Positions 25,235 through 35,199 are shown, counted from the first letter of the stretch. The stretch: DNA of 64,000 bases from PALSA-243 sp049522755 (GCA_049522755.1 JBEKNN010000006.1:16884-80883); one strand, 5' to 3'. Notes: generated by a model not told the origin, from the letters alone. Translations and numbers: made by a program.

Positions 25235-27402
25235 TACTGCGCCGTGGTCCACGCGTTCACTAAGTTGAACGCATTTACGCTTCCGATACCGTTAGCGAAG
25301 TTCCACCCCGAAGCCGTTCCAAACGCGGGTGTGTAGGATTTATCGGAACTGGAAAGCGCGCCATTCGCGACGCTCTGTTCACCACCGCCGCCGCGATGGC
25401 CCAATCCGCCGCCGCTGGTAGTGGTGGTCTCGCCGAAGCAATTCTCCGTGCCGCTGCAGTTCACATCGATATTGCCCAGCGTCACATTATGGAACACACA
25501 CGAACTGACGCCCGGGTCTCCATTCGAAGAGTTACAGCTTGCCGTTGCCGCCAATTGATAGTAAACGTAATTCGGATTGCCCTGCACGCTGCCCGTCTTC
25601 TGGTTCACCAGGGCTTGAATGCCAGCCATAATCGGCGAAGCAAACGACGTTCCGCCCGCGCCGGCCCAATTGCTGGGATCGCCCGTGCATGGCGCGCCGC
25701 CATTCCTCGTATCCGACCAGCACATCACGTAGTAGTGTCCCCACACTCCCGTCCCGGCGAACAAAGAGACATCCGGAATATCGCGCACGCCATCGCCGGG
25801 AACTCCGGCCAGGCTTTGCCATGAGGGCTTCGCGTATCCCTGGCACGTTCCGCTCACGATGCCGCTCGCGCTCGGATTCCCAGTGGCGCAGCCGCTCGGG
25901 CCGCCGCTGCCCGCTTCCACTTCCACCAGCCCATCTTGCCGCGCAGCGGAACTCGCGCAGAACCCGTCCGCGCCGTAGGTGGCGGTATAACCCAACACGC
26001 TCGCAAGCAGACTGCTCGCGCAGGAATCGTCCCAGGGAATCTCAGGTATGTAAGATAGAGCCGAGCCGTAGGTGGGCGAATTGGTTGAGTTCCAATAAGT
26101 AGAGTTCGTGCCGGCGTAAGAGTCGCCAAAATCGGTTCCGCCGACGGCGACATTATATGGCGTGGACGCCCAGGCACTCACGCCGATTCCATGCGTGGCT
26201 CCAGTGGCTCCGGCGTCGCAACTGGCCGCGCCTTCATCGCCCGCCGCGACGAAAACCGAAACGCCTTCGGCCACCGCCTGCTGAAACGCTGAGCTGAAAG
26301 CCGCATTCGACGCGGCGCCGTTTTCAGCCTCGCATTGGCCATAACTGATACTGACTACGGCCGGCGGAGTGGCGCCTCCAATCAGATTCTCCAGCGCAAT
26401 AAAGCCGCCGAAAGTGGTCCTGGTATCGGCGCACGACGCCAGAACAATGGAAGCGCCGGGCGCGGCCGCGCTGGCATATTCGGCGTCGAGCGTGGCTTCG
26501 CCGTCGTCCCCGCCGCTGGGTACGCCTGGGTTCGCGCAGTTGCCAGCCGAGCCCGACGGATGAAGCGTGGTCAGAGAGCCGGAAGTGTATTGCGATAGCC
26601 CGAACGTGGACCGGAAAGTATCCCAATCGGCAGTGTTATACAGGTTGCTGTCCTCGATGACGGCGATGGTCTGCCCCGCGCCCGTGGTGCCGGCGCTGAA
26701 GAGCGGCGTCAGGTTGTAGATGGTTGCCAGATCGGCCGGAGTCACAGCTTGAACGGTAGAGCCTTGATACGTATATGTGAACTGTGGGCGGCTTTTCTTC
26801 ATCGTGTGCGGCGTGAAATTGTGCAGCGAGACGACGCCCGCCACCGCCGGCGCCAAGGCTGCGGGAATCTGCGGATCGCTCATATTCGCGATATGCCGCG
26901 CGCCGTTGACCGAAAGGTAATGAATCTCCGTGTGGAGAGCCTGCCGCACCTGACCGGCATTGCCGGAAAAATCGATAGCCATCCGGCCGGGGTAAACGGA
27001 ATTGACCGTGAAACCCCGCGACTGCAGCCACAAAGTGATCGTATTCACATCCTGTTGTGAGGCGCCGTACGTTTGTCCAAACTGTTCGGCAGTCATCCAT
27101 TTATGGAAGTTTGGCGATTTGGGATTGTGCAGCTGGTCGATGAATTGCCGCAAAGCCTGCTCTTGCGCGGCGGACCGCTGCAATTGCAACTGCATGTGGT
27201 CCATCGAAAGATCGTCCGGAACCGCCCCCAAGTCATTCTGTGCATTGGCTTCGGGACGTGTGTTACCCGAAAGCATTTGAAGACGCGTGTTATCGACTTG
27301 CTGGGTGATTAGCGGGCGCCGCGCCGTCTGGGACAGAAGCGCGAATGGAAGGGTCAGAACACAGATAACCACTGCAAAGTAATGAGGAAGACGAGAAGAC
27401 AT
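25234..27402 (-). CDS. S53 family serine-carboxyl protease (sedolisin/pro-kumamolisin)
   Basis: 722 residues from the ATG at 27402 (MSSRLPHYF), giving a signal peptide ending in LLSQTARR. The prodomain (about 30-200) includes LRQFIDQLHNPKSPNFHKWM and FGQTYGASQQD, typical of Pro-kumamolisin activation domains. The catalytic domain follows with the Glu and Asp in DDGEATLDAEYASA, the oxyanion Asp in FVAAGDEGAAS, and the nucleophile Ser in AGGTSFASPIMAG (about residue 580). Such enzymes are acid proteases acting outside the cell. A Gly-rich insert (TTSGGGLGHRGGGGEQ) lies between the Ser motif and the C-terminal end. Divergent from the next gene. Confidence 0.92.
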   Translation of the reverse strand: MSSRLPHYFAVVICVLTLPFALLSQTARRPLITQQVDNTRLQMLSGNTRPEANAQNDLGAVPDDLSMDHMQLQLQRSAAQEQALRQFIDQLHNPKSPNFHKWMTAEQFGQTYGASQQDVNTITLWLQSRGFTVNSVYPGRMAIDFSGNAGQVRQALHTEIHYLSVNGARHIANMSDPQIPAALAPAVAGVVSLHNFTPHTMKKSRPQFTYTYQGSTVQAVTPADLATIYNLTPLFSAGTTGAGQTIAVIEDSNLYNTADWDTFRSTFGLSQYTSGSLTTLHPSGSAGNCANPGVPSGGDDGEATLDAEYASAAAPGASIVLASCADTRTTFGGFIALENLIGGATPPAVVSISYGQCEAENGAASNAAFSSAFQQAVAEGVSVFVAAGDEGAASCDAGATGATHGIGVSAWASTPYNVAVGGTDFGDSYAGTNSTYWNSTNSPTYGSALSYIPEIPWDDSCASSLLASVLGYTATYGADGFCASSAARQDGLVEVEAGSGGPSGCATGNPSASGIVSGTCQGYAKPSWQSLAGVPGDGVRDIPDVSLFAGTGVWGHYYVMCWSDTRNGGAPCTGDPSNWAGAGGTSFASPIMAGIQALVNQKTGSVQGNPNYVYYQLAATASCNSSNGDPGVSSCVFHNVTLGNIDVNCSGTENCFGETTTTSGGGLGHRGGGGEQSVANGALSSSDKSYTPAFGTASGWNFANGIGSVNAFNLVNAWTTAQ

Positions 27403-27621
27403 TAGGACTCCACGGGTCAATTGTGACATACGGCCACGGTTATACGGACGTAACGCGTACTAGCGGGTTTCGGAATAGCTGCCATTTTAACGTTCTTAGC
27501 AGAGCTTTTTTGCCGGTCCGGGCATACGCGATCTTTAGACAGATCATGCGATTACGGCGAACGGCGCCTTCCCTGGCGAGCAGTACCATATAAGGTTAGG
27601 ACGGCGGGGCCGGCAGAAACG

Positions 27622-28503
27622 TTGAGTTGGCGCGCGCGTCGGGCCTGGAACCAACCGGCTTTCGGTCCCGTTTACTCTAGTGTGCGGTTGGTTCTGCCAT
27701 TAGCCGCCTGCCTCACGGTTTCCGCCTTTTCCCAGGATGCACGCGAGATCGTGCGCCGGTCCGTCGAGTTGGATCAGGCCAACTGGATTCGAAGGGCCGA
27801 TTACACCTGGGTGGGCCGCTCGCGCGAGCGCCATTTCGATTCGCATAATCACGTCACTTCAGACCGCCGGGAGGCTTGGGAAACCATCGTTTTGGATGGT
27901 CAGCCCTTTCAGCGAATGCTGGAGCGGGATGGCCAACCCCTGCCGCCCGAAGAGCAGCGGAAGCAACAGCAGAAACTGGACAAGTCAACTGCCAGGCTGG
28001 CAAGCGAAACTCCGGAACAAAAGCAGCGCCGCGCCGCCGATTATGAGAAAGAGCGCCGCCGGGAGCGCGAATTCCTGCTGGAAATACCGGACGCTTACAA
28101 TTTGCGGCTGGAAGGAAGCGATAAGGTTGACGGGCACGATGTGTGGGTGGTCTCGGGCGCGCCAAAACCAGGTTATCGCCCTAAGAGCCGCGACGGCGCG
28201 GCGCTGCTGAAGATCCACGGCAAGATGTGGATTGAAAAGGCGGGATATCAGTGGGTCCGGCTGGAGGCCGAAACCACGCAGACCATCTCGTTCGGTTGGT
28301 TTCTCGCCTGGCTGAACCCCGGCGCGAAGCTGGTCTTGGAGCAAGCGCGGATCAACGATGAAGTCTGGCTGCCTACCCGCGAGTATTTGAGCGGCAGCGG
28401 ACGGATCGGACTGGTGAAGAGGGTGGCGGAGGATCAGGAAGTCACCTGGAGCGACTATAAGAAGTTCCGCGTCGATTCCAAAGTAATAACTGAAGGGCAG
28501 TAA
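27622..28503 (+). CDS. Exported hypothetical protein
   Basis: 293 residues from a TTG; the GTG at 27682 would give a tidier signal peptide (VRLVLPLAACLTVSAFSQ). The mature part starts DAREIVRRSVELDQANW and continues as a beta-rich protein with a charged helical middle (PEEQRKQQQKLDKS, EKERRREREFLLE). Strands such as YNLRLEGSDKVDGHDVWVVSG and IHGKMWIEKAGYQWVRLEAE resemble the outer-membrane lipoprotein-sorting (LolB/LolA-like) pattern seen in acidobacterial hypotheticals. Function not known; lipid-carrier-like fold is an inference. Confidence 0.65.
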   Translation: MSWRARRAWNQPAFGPVYSSVRLVLPLAACLTVSAFSQDAREIVRRSVELDQANWIRRADYTWVGRSRERHFDSHNHVTSDRREAWETIVLDGQPFQRMLERDGQPLPPEEQRKQQQKLDKSTARLASETPEQKQRRAADYEKERRREREFLLEIPDAYNLRLEGSDKVDGHDVWVVSGAPKPGYRPKSRDGAALLKIHGKMWIEKAGYQWVRLEAETTQTISFGWFLAWLNPGAKLVLEQARINDEVWLPTREYLSGSGRIGLVKRVAEDQEVTWSDYKKFRVDSKVITEGQ

Positions 28504-28857
28504 GCGCGGCGGACACCTCCAGTTGAAAACGACGTCGAGCATCCACCTTCGCTGCGACCTTGCGCCGCCGTAGGAAGAAGTCTTGCCTTGAGACGGATGA
28601 GATGGAGCGGGCGAACTGAGTGCCACATGTCCATCCGTCCTCAAATATTCGTCCTCACATATCCGGTCTCACATATCGATCCCAGCCACGTTTTTGCCGG
28701 TCTGTGACCTGTTTGTCATCAGTTCCTAACTTCCATTTTCGATAATTGACAGCAGACATGATGTCGCGAAACTCCGGCCAGGCGCTGGTTCGCGCTTCTT
28801 GGCGATTTGTTGCCGACGTCGCTCAACCTGCGTCCGCGATCCGGAAGAATGGGGAAC
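28504..28857. other. Intergenic region upstream of the multicopper oxidase with 14-nt direct repeats
   Basis: No gene is recognised in this 354-nt gap. It contains three direct repeats (listed separately) and a TTGACA at 28746-28751 without a good -10 partner. It should hold the promoter of the multicopper oxidase gene. Confidence 0.45.
28636..28677 (+). repeat. Three tandem 14-nt repeats upstream of the multicopper oxidase
   Basis: CGTCCTCAAATATT, CGTCCTCACATATC and CGGTCTCACATATC follow each other without spacers, 181 bases before the oxidase start. Direct repeats in such a place can be regulator binding sites, but no regulator is known. Confidence 0.6.
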
Positions 28858-30648
28858 ATGGAAACGAGCCTAAGGGCGAAAAGATTGGTCTTCGTAGGGT
28901 TTGCGTGCTTGATCCCGGCGCAATGGCATGCGGACCTTCGCGCGCAAGAGTTACCGCGCAACACTTGTCAACGCCCGCCGGCCGGGAGCGCCGTCCCAGA
29001 ACCGGAAGACTTACGCAGCCGAAACGGGGAACTGAAAGTCGACCTGACCATTCACAACTACACTGAGGCGGGCGGCTCAATTCGCTACTGTTACACCACT
29101 GCGGACGGCAAAGAGTCACCTAACCTGCGGCTGAATCCCGGCGACCTTCTCGTTCTGACTTTGAAGAACGCTTTGACGGATGCCGGCGATGGGGCCGGCG
29201 GGGCCGCGCAGCATCATGCGCATGCGGGTGTCCATGCAGGTACTCATGCGGATGCCAGGCAGAGTACCGACCCGTGTATGAGCGGCTTGATGACGGCGAC
29301 TTCAACCAATCTTCATTTCCACGGATTGACTGTTCCGCCGGTTTGCCATCAAGACGATGTCCTCAACACATCGATCCAACCAGCGGACGCGCCGTTCGAG
29401 TATCGTTTCCGCATTCCGGAAAACGAACCGCCGGGATTGTATTGGTACCACCCGCATATTCACGGGTTTAGTAAAGTCCAGGTTCTGGGCGGAGCGTCAG
29501 GCGCGCTCATCGTGGAAGGAATCGAGCGTGCTGTCAGGGAAGCGGCAGGTTTGCCGGAACGAGTGCTGATTATTCGCGATCGGGATTTGCTGAACCCGGA
29601 TGCGCCACCCTCTAAATCTGAGCCCGTTGTGCCCAAAATGCTCATCGATCGCGACGGCGACGCTGCGAATAACGGTACGGGCTTCGGCAAGCCGGCCAAG
29701 GATCTCTCGATCAATTTTGTGCCTGTCCCCTATCCGGACTATCCGCCGGCTGTAATCGAGATGAAACCCGAGGAGCGGCAACTGTGGCGCGTGTTGAATG
29801 CCTCCGCCATCACGTACCTCAACCTGGAAGTCCTGTTCAATCGCGTCCCGCAGCCACTTGGCCTGGTAGCTCTGGACGGCGTGCCCCTGAACGAGAACGG
29901 AAAATCCGGTGATTCGGTCAACTGGCAAACTCACCTTGGCGTGCCGCCCGGCGCGCGGATGGAATTCATTGTGAAGGGACCTCCTTTGGGCACAACGGGG
30001 CTCTTCGTCACCAGAAGCGTGGACACGGGACCGGGCGGCGAAAACGATCCCAACCGAGCGATTGCCAGAATTACAGCTTCGGAAAATGCCCCGGAGCCGC
30101 GCTCGAAGCTTACCGCCTCACCCACGCCTCTACCCGCGGCCAGCGTGCCATGGCTGGGAGATGTGGCCCCTGTACGCACGCGGAGGCTGTACTTCTCCGA
30201 GAAGCCGCTCGATCCCGACAAACCGAACGGCGCGATGGAGTTTTACATCACTGTGGACGGCCAGGCGCCCGTAGCGTTCGATCCAAAATCAGGCCTGCCG
30301 AATATCGTCGCAAAGCAGGGAACGGTGGAAGATTGGATCGTAGAGAACCGGTCGAATGAGCTCCATGCGTTCCACATCCATCAACTGCACTTCATGCTGC
30401 TCAACTATCTCGGGAGACCGGTGAATGAGCCGTTCCTCCGCGACACCGTCAACGTACCTTATTACAACGGAAGATCGCTCGAATACCCAAGTGTAAGATT
30501 ACGAATGGATTTTCGCGATCCGAATACCATCGGCACGTTTTTATATCATTGCCACCTGCTGGAACACGAGGACGGGGGAATGATGGGCCTGATCCGAGTA
30601 GAAGCAGGCGCGGCGCAAACTCCCCAATCGGGAACTCCCCCGAAGTAA
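28858..30648 (+). CDS. Multicopper oxidase
   Basis: 596 residues from the ATG at 28858 (GGGGA just upstream; ATG 28849 also possible). Signal peptide ending DLRAQ. Cupredoxin domains carry all four copper motifs in order: LHFHGL, YWYHPHIHG, AFHIHQLHF, and YHCHLLEHEDGGMMG (T1 His-Cys-His and an axial Met candidate). Oxidises phenols, metal ions or similar with O2 reduction to water; located outside the cytoplasm. An unusual His-rich insert (AQHHAHAGVHAGTHADA) lies in domain 1 before the first copper motif and may bind copper or another metal (inference). Followed by a phosphoesterase gene after a 108-nt gap. Confidence 0.92.
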   Translation: METSLRAKRLVFVGFACLIPAQWHADLRAQELPRNTCQRPPAGSAVPEPEDLRSRNGELKVDLTIHNYTEAGGSIRYCYTTADGKESPNLRLNPGDLLVLTLKNALTDAGDGAGGAAQHHAHAGVHAGTHADARQSTDPCMSGLMTATSTNLHFHGLTVPPVCHQDDVLNTSIQPADAPFEYRFRIPENEPPGLYWYHPHIHGFSKVQVLGGASGALIVEGIERAVREAAGLPERVLIIRDRDLLNPDAPPSKSEPVVPKMLIDRDGDAANNGTGFGKPAKDLSINFVPVPYPDYPPAVIEMKPEERQLWRVLNASAITYLNLEVLFNRVPQPLGLVALDGVPLNENGKSGDSVNWQTHLGVPPGARMEFIVKGPPLGTTGLFVTRSVDTGPGGENDPNRAIARITASENAPEPRSKLTASPTPLPAASVPWLGDVAPVRTRRLYFSEKPLDPDKPNGAMEFYITVDGQAPVAFDPKSGLPNIVAKQGTVEDWIVENRSNELHAFHIHQLHFMLLNYLGRPVNEPFLRDTVNVPYYNGRSLEYPSVRLRMDFRDPNTIGTFLYHCHLLEHEDGGMMGLIRVEAGAAQTPQSGTPPK

Positions 30649-30756
30649 CTCGAATTTTACCGTAGGGACATTCAATTGAAACATCCCGCTTTAATAATAG
30701 ACAGGGTTGGCTAGACATTGTTGGTTGTACATCGCCACACACAGAATGGAGCATGA

Positions 30757-32820
30757 ATGACTCTCAGAAGACCTATAACGAATGCCTTACAGTGTTTGCG
30801 CTTCGGACTGGCGTCCCTTGCGCTCTTCCAGTTGACAATTGGCACGTCGTTGTTCGCCCAACAGACCGGCGACGCCGATACGACAACGCCTATCAAACAT
30901 GTCATTGTGATCATCGGTGAAAACCGCAGCTTTGACCACGTCTTTGCGACTTATCAGCCCTTGCGGGGGCAAACAGTCTGGAATCTGCTTTCGGAAGGGA
31001 TAATCAACGCCGACGGCACGCCCGGGCCCAACTTTTCCTACGCGGCGCAGCAAGCATCCACGGACGAGCCGCCCAGCACGTTCCTGCTGAGTCCGCCCAA
31101 GACTGCGTTCCCGAACCAGGTTCTGCCAGCGCCGCTGGTTGGGGGCCCCTCGGACTCCTATGTTCCGGGAGACAGCCTGACTCTTGCCCAGCAATCCGAA
31201 AACGGGTTACCCACGAGTTATTATCCATTTCTGATTTCCGGAGGCTCGGGATTGAAGTCCCAGACTCCCGACACGCGAATTACGGGAGTCAATTCGTTGC
31301 CGCCGGGTCCCTTTCAATTGACGAACGGCATCAGTTTTCTATACAACTCCTATTCGGCAAGTCCGGTGCATCGGTTCTACCAGATGTGGCAACAGATGGA
31401 TTGCAGCCTGGCTCACGCCAGTTATGAGAATCCTTCAGGTTGCGATAACGCCTTGTTCCCCTGGGTAGAAGTGACCGAGGGCGCCGGCGGCAATGGCATC
31501 ACGCCACCCTCGACCTTCAGTACCGAATACTCGCTCAATTCGACGACGACTGGCGAGGGGTCTACGGCCATGGGATTCTACAATGTCCAAAATGGCGACG
31601 TCCCGTACTTCAGGAGCCTCGCCGACAATTACGCGATGAGCGATAATTTCCACCAATCCGTGGCTGGCGGCACCGGCGCGAACCACATTATGCTCGGGCA
31701 CGGCGATGCGATCTGGTTCAGCGACGGGAACGGCAACGCCGCCGTTCCGCCTCACAACGTTCAAGTGGCCGCAGGCACGGCAAACGCGGGCGTGGTGGAT
31801 GAGGTCGAAAATCCGAATCCGGCCGCCGGCACGAACAACTGGTATACGGAGGATGGTTACGGAGGCGGTTCTTTCGGCGCGGCTTCCTATGGCGGAGGAT
31901 CGTATACGAATTGCTCGGACACGACACAGCCCGGAGTTGCTCCGATTGTGACTTACCTTCAGTCTCTGGCGCGTCCAATCAATCCGAACTGCCAGGCGGG
32001 CCACTATTACCTGCTGAACAACTATAACCCCGGCTACTTCGGCAACGGCAACAACGCGTATACGGACACGAACCCCAGCAACACTGTATTCACCATTCCA
32101 CCTTCCTCGGTGCCCAGCATCGGCGACTCACTGATTGCCGCCAACATTTCGTGGAAGTATTACGGCGATCAGTGGAATAACTATGTGCCGGACCCCTATC
32201 AGCTGAACTTTTCGGCGATGGGCGCGACCACCGACGAGTATTGCAACATCTGCAACCCATTCCAATACGACACGTCCATCATGGCTAACGCCGCTGTGCG
32301 CACTGCGCACATCCAGGACACGGCCAATCTCTACAGCGATATCCAAGCCGGAACACTGCCGGCGGTTTCCTTCGTCAAGCCCAGCGGGCTCGTCGACGGT
32401 CATCCGTCATCTTCGAAACTAGATCTGTTCGAGGGCTTCTCGCAGAAGATTGTGGAGGCGGTTCAGGCCAATCCCAGTCTCTGGAGCGATACTGCGATCT
32501 TGATCACCTTCGACGAGGGGGGCGGCTTTTACGATTCGGGTTATGTTCAGCCACTCGATTACTTCGGGGACGGTACGCGGATTCCAATGATCGTTGTATC
32601 TCCGTACACGCGGGCCGGACACATTTCGCATGATTATGCGGATCACGTTTCCATTCTGAAATTCATCGAGAGGAACTGGAGCCTGGGGCCTGTGACAACA
32701 CGCAGCCGCGACAATCTCCCCAACCCGGTGATGAGCCCGGCCAATCCCTACGTGCCGGACAATACGCCGGCGATCAGCGACCTGTTCGACCTTTTCAGCT
32801 TCAGTCAAAGCAACCGTTAA
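30757..32820 (+). CDS. Phospholipase C/acid-phosphatase-type phosphoesterase
   Basis: 687 residues with signal peptide (residues 1-35, ending SLFAQ). The phosphoesterase family signature HVIVIIGENRSFDHVFATY lies at residues 48-66; the Asn and Ser/Asp there are active-site residues of the PF04185 family. Later family elements: HQSVAGGTGANHIMLGHGDA, TLPAVSFVKPSGLVDGHPS, ILITFDEGGGFYD (metal-binding Asp/Glu), IPMIVVSPYTRAGHISH and DHVSILKFIERNW. Expected to release phosphate or head groups from phosphoesters outside the cell. Several Gly/Ser/Tyr-rich loops in the middle are longer than in compact members. Confidence 0.9.
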   Translation: MTLRRPITNALQCLRFGLASLALFQLTIGTSLFAQQTGDADTTTPIKHVIVIIGENRSFDHVFATYQPLRGQTVWNLLSEGIINADGTPGPNFSYAAQQASTDEPPSTFLLSPPKTAFPNQVLPAPLVGGPSDSYVPGDSLTLAQQSENGLPTSYYPFLISGGSGLKSQTPDTRITGVNSLPPGPFQLTNGISFLYNSYSASPVHRFYQMWQQMDCSLAHASYENPSGCDNALFPWVEVTEGAGGNGITPPSTFSTEYSLNSTTTGEGSTAMGFYNVQNGDVPYFRSLADNYAMSDNFHQSVAGGTGANHIMLGHGDAIWFSDGNGNAAVPPHNVQVAAGTANAGVVDEVENPNPAAGTNNWYTEDGYGGGSFGAASYGGGSYTNCSDTTQPGVAPIVTYLQSLARPINPNCQAGHYYLLNNYNPGYFGNGNNAYTDTNPSNTVFTIPPSSVPSIGDSLIAANISWKYYGDQWNNYVPDPYQLNFSAMGATTDEYCNICNPFQYDTSIMANAAVRTAHIQDTANLYSDIQAGTLPAVSFVKPSGLVDGHPSSSKLDLFEGFSQKIVEAVQANPSLWSDTAILITFDEGGGFYDSGYVQPLDYFGDGTRIPMIVVSPYTRAGHISHDYADHVSILKFIERNWSLGPVTTRSRDNLPNPVMSPANPYVPDNTPAISDLFDLFSFSQSNR

Positions 32821-32823
32821 TCG

Positions 32824-32843
32824 GACGAACGGCTTAGTTCGTC
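32824..32843. terminator. Hairpin after the phosphoesterase gene
   Basis: GACGAAC and GTTCGTC are perfect 7-bp arms around GGCTTA, four bases past the stop codon, in the gap between convergent genes. No T-run follows. Confidence 0.45.
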
Positions 32844-33033
32844 AACGGCCGTAACGGATGTGCAGGCGCCGAGAGCCATAACCCGGGCTTCGGCGTCCTG
32901 CTCGTTCGGCGGCTAACTACAAATGGAACTTCGGACGCCGGCTCTTGGCGCAGGTAATCGGATCGTGGTCATGTCGCGCGGCAGTTCGATGCGGCGGAAG
33001 TCGCGACCGACGCGCTGGCTTCGGCGGCTTCCG

Positions 33034-34545
33034 CTAGCCGGCGGCTAGTTCGTACAAATATTCCACCTGCGATCGGACGCCGCCGTCGAAACCTCTCACC
33101 TTCGGATTGGACGATTCGATGACCAGGTATTCGTCGGGTGCGTGCGCGCCGTTGCCATGTCCGAGGCCGAAATGGCCGGCAGGCAGGTTTAGCGGCTCAC
33201 CGGTAAAGACGTACCCCGGCCACGATCCGGCGAGCCGGGGCCAGAATACCGGCTCGATTCCGCTCCGGCGATAGACCGCAGCCTGGGCTCCTATGAGAGC
33301 CGACTTCTGCGGCGTGGTGGTGGGATCGTAGCCGCCGGTCATATTCACTTCGATATCGGCGAATCCGCGCTTTGCGAGATGCGCTTTCAGTGCGGCAAGC
33401 GCATCCTTCGCGGTCATGTTGGGCACCAGGCGCAGGTCGAGTTTGGCCACGGCGCGATGCGGGAGAATGGTTTTGCCGCCCGGCCCGGTATATCCGGCGA
33501 CGAGCCCTTCAATGTTGACGGTCGGGCGTCCCGCGAGCAATTCGAGCGATTCCAGCCAATCGACGTCGTGGACCCAGTGTTCCACGCCCATCTGCTTCTT
33601 GGCGAGGTCCTCGTTCTGGCGCTTGGCCGCTTCGCGAATGAGGGCTTTCTCCTCGGGGTTCAGAGGGCGGACCTTGTCCATGTAGCCGTCGATGGCGGGC
33701 GTGTGGCCGTCGGCGCCGACGAGCGTGGCCAACGCCTGCACCAGGTGCCAGGCGGGACTATCGACGCGGGCCTCGTTTGAGGAATGGAGGTCCTGCTTCG
33801 GTCCGCGATGCCAGCGCTCGCCGCTCGATACGAGCTCGAGTTCCACTACGCCCTTGGCGCCAAGATTGATGGTGACGGTTCCATCGGGGGCCTGCATAGG
33901 CATGGGCATGTAAACGCCGGTGCATTTCCCGAAAGCGGCCAGAATGTCGGGCCGGTGGACAATCTGCGGAAAGTGAGGAGATCCGATCTCCTCCTCGCCT
34001 TCCGCCACGAACACAAGATTGACGGGCAGCTTGCGCCGGGCCCCGCGAAACGCGTGCAGGGCGGCAAGCCACATGGCTTCGGGGCCGCGCTGATTGACCG
34101 CGCCGCGGCCGATCAGAACCTTACCAAAATCCGGCTTGTCGACGATCCGCGCTTCGAAGGGAGGGGAAGTCCATTCGGAGGGATCTGCCTGCTTCACGTC
34201 GTACATGAAATAGATGCCGACGGTTTTCGGCGCGCCGGCATCGAGCGTGGCGAAGACTCCGGGGTGGCCATCGGTGGAAACTTTCTTCACCTCGCCGAAG
34301 CCGGCGTCCTTGAGCATGCTCATCATGAGATCGCAGCCTGCATCCATGCCGCGGTTTTCGGCGGCAATGGCGGGCTGGCGAATCCAGTTCTGAAGCCGCT
34401 GGACAGCCTCGTCGTGGCGTCTGGCGATTTCCGCGTCAAGCGGTTTCAGGTCCGCGTCTTCGAGGGCGCGTGCGCGTCTGGCCGAAATCAGTGCGGCCGC
34501 TGCTGCGGTGCTTTGCACGAAAAGGCGACGGTTGAGGCGAGTCAT
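33034..34545 (-). CDS. M20-like dipeptidase homologue with altered metal site, Tat-exported
   Basis: 503 residues with a twin-arginine leader (LNRRLFVQSTAAAAALI). The M20 fold is clear (WIRQPAIAAENRGMD, LVFVAEGEEEIGSPH, GPGGKTILPHRAVAKLDLR, HGNGAHAPDEYLV), and the catalytic and ligand Glu pair and last His are kept. The first zinc motif reads YFMYDVKQAD, with Met where GHYDVQP has His, and the bridging-Asp motif reads GRGAVNQRG, with Asn in place of Asp. Two metal ligands are therefore missing, so it may bind one metal or be non-hydrolytic. The other M20 protein at 18882-20294 has every ligand, so this is not a lineage-wide feature. Confidence 0.85.
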   Translation of the reverse strand: MTRLNRRLFVQSTAAAAALISARRARALEDADLKPLDAEIARRHDEAVQRLQNWIRQPAIAAENRGMDAGCDLMMSMLKDAGFGEVKKVSTDGHPGVFATLDAGAPKTVGIYFMYDVKQADPSEWTSPPFEARIVDKPDFGKVLIGRGAVNQRGPEAMWLAALHAFRGARRKLPVNLVFVAEGEEEIGSPHFPQIVHRPDILAAFGKCTGVYMPMPMQAPDGTVTINLGAKGVVELELVSSGERWHRGPKQDLHSSNEARVDSPAWHLVQALATLVGADGHTPAIDGYMDKVRPLNPEEKALIREAAKRQNEDLAKKQMGVEHWVHDVDWLESLELLAGRPTVNIEGLVAGYTGPGGKTILPHRAVAKLDLRLVPNMTAKDALAALKAHLAKRGFADIEVNMTGGYDPTTTPQKSALIGAQAAVYRRSGIEPVFWPRLAGSWPGYVFTGEPLNLPAGHFGLGHGNGAHAPDEYLVIESSNPKVRGFDGGVRSQVEYLYELAAG

Positions 34546-34778
34546 AGTTTACCGATTATGCGAAGGCCGCCGGCGAAATGCAAGCGCGGCCAACTCTGGG
34601 ATTAACGTGCCTGAGCGGAACCGGCTGCAGAGCTGCACCGAGTCAGCTCTCGCCTCGCGGAGAAATGGGCACTCACTGAGGCGATTTTCCATTGAGAACG
34701 GCGGATGCCTGGCGTGAGACGGACTACCGGAGGCGCCGCGCCCTTTGACGCGCTTCTCAGGCTCAATTCCGCCGGGAT

Positions 34779-35199
34779 TCAAACGCCAAGAAAGGGATTC
34801 CGCACGGTGACGCCGGCGAGAACCGATCCGTGCCCCAGATCTTCACTGTAGAGAACCGCGGCGTTGGCGGCGCGGGCGGCATGCACGATCATGGCATCCC
34901 AAAACGAGATTCGGATTAGACGGTGGAGTTCGATGGCGGCGATCGCGTCGCGCTCGGTGAAACGGACTACTTTGCTCCGGCCAGGATTTCGACCTTGCGT
35001 TGCGCGGTTTCCGCCGCCACCCCCAGCTTCCGTGTGGCAGCGGAGAAGTATTCTTGCAGCACTTGTGCAATGAAACGACGCACGAATTCCGCCGCCGATG
35101 CTCCACTATTAGAGAAATTGCGCGCTCCGGTTTTCCGGGGGCGGATACATCGTCGGCGTAAATCAAAATGTTGGCATCGAAAAATGCCCGGCCGGTCAT
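34779..35199 (-). pseudogene. VapC-like PIN-domain toxin broken by two frameshifts
   Basis: Joining three frames rebuilds a full PIN domain. First frame from the ATG at 35199: FFDANILIYADDVSAPGKPERA (first acidic site, DANIL). Second frame: EFVRRFIAQVLQEYFSAATRKL then AETAQRKVEILAGAK. Third frame: VVRFTERDAIAAIELHRLI, then SFWDAMIVHAA, AVLYSEDLGHG and VTVRNPF, ending TGA at 34779-34781. The WDAMIV and SEDL acidic motifs are those of PIN RNases. No single frame encodes the protein, so it is inactive unless the shifts are sequencing errors. Its ATG overlaps the antitoxin-like stop by the classic 4 bases. Confidence 0.8.
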
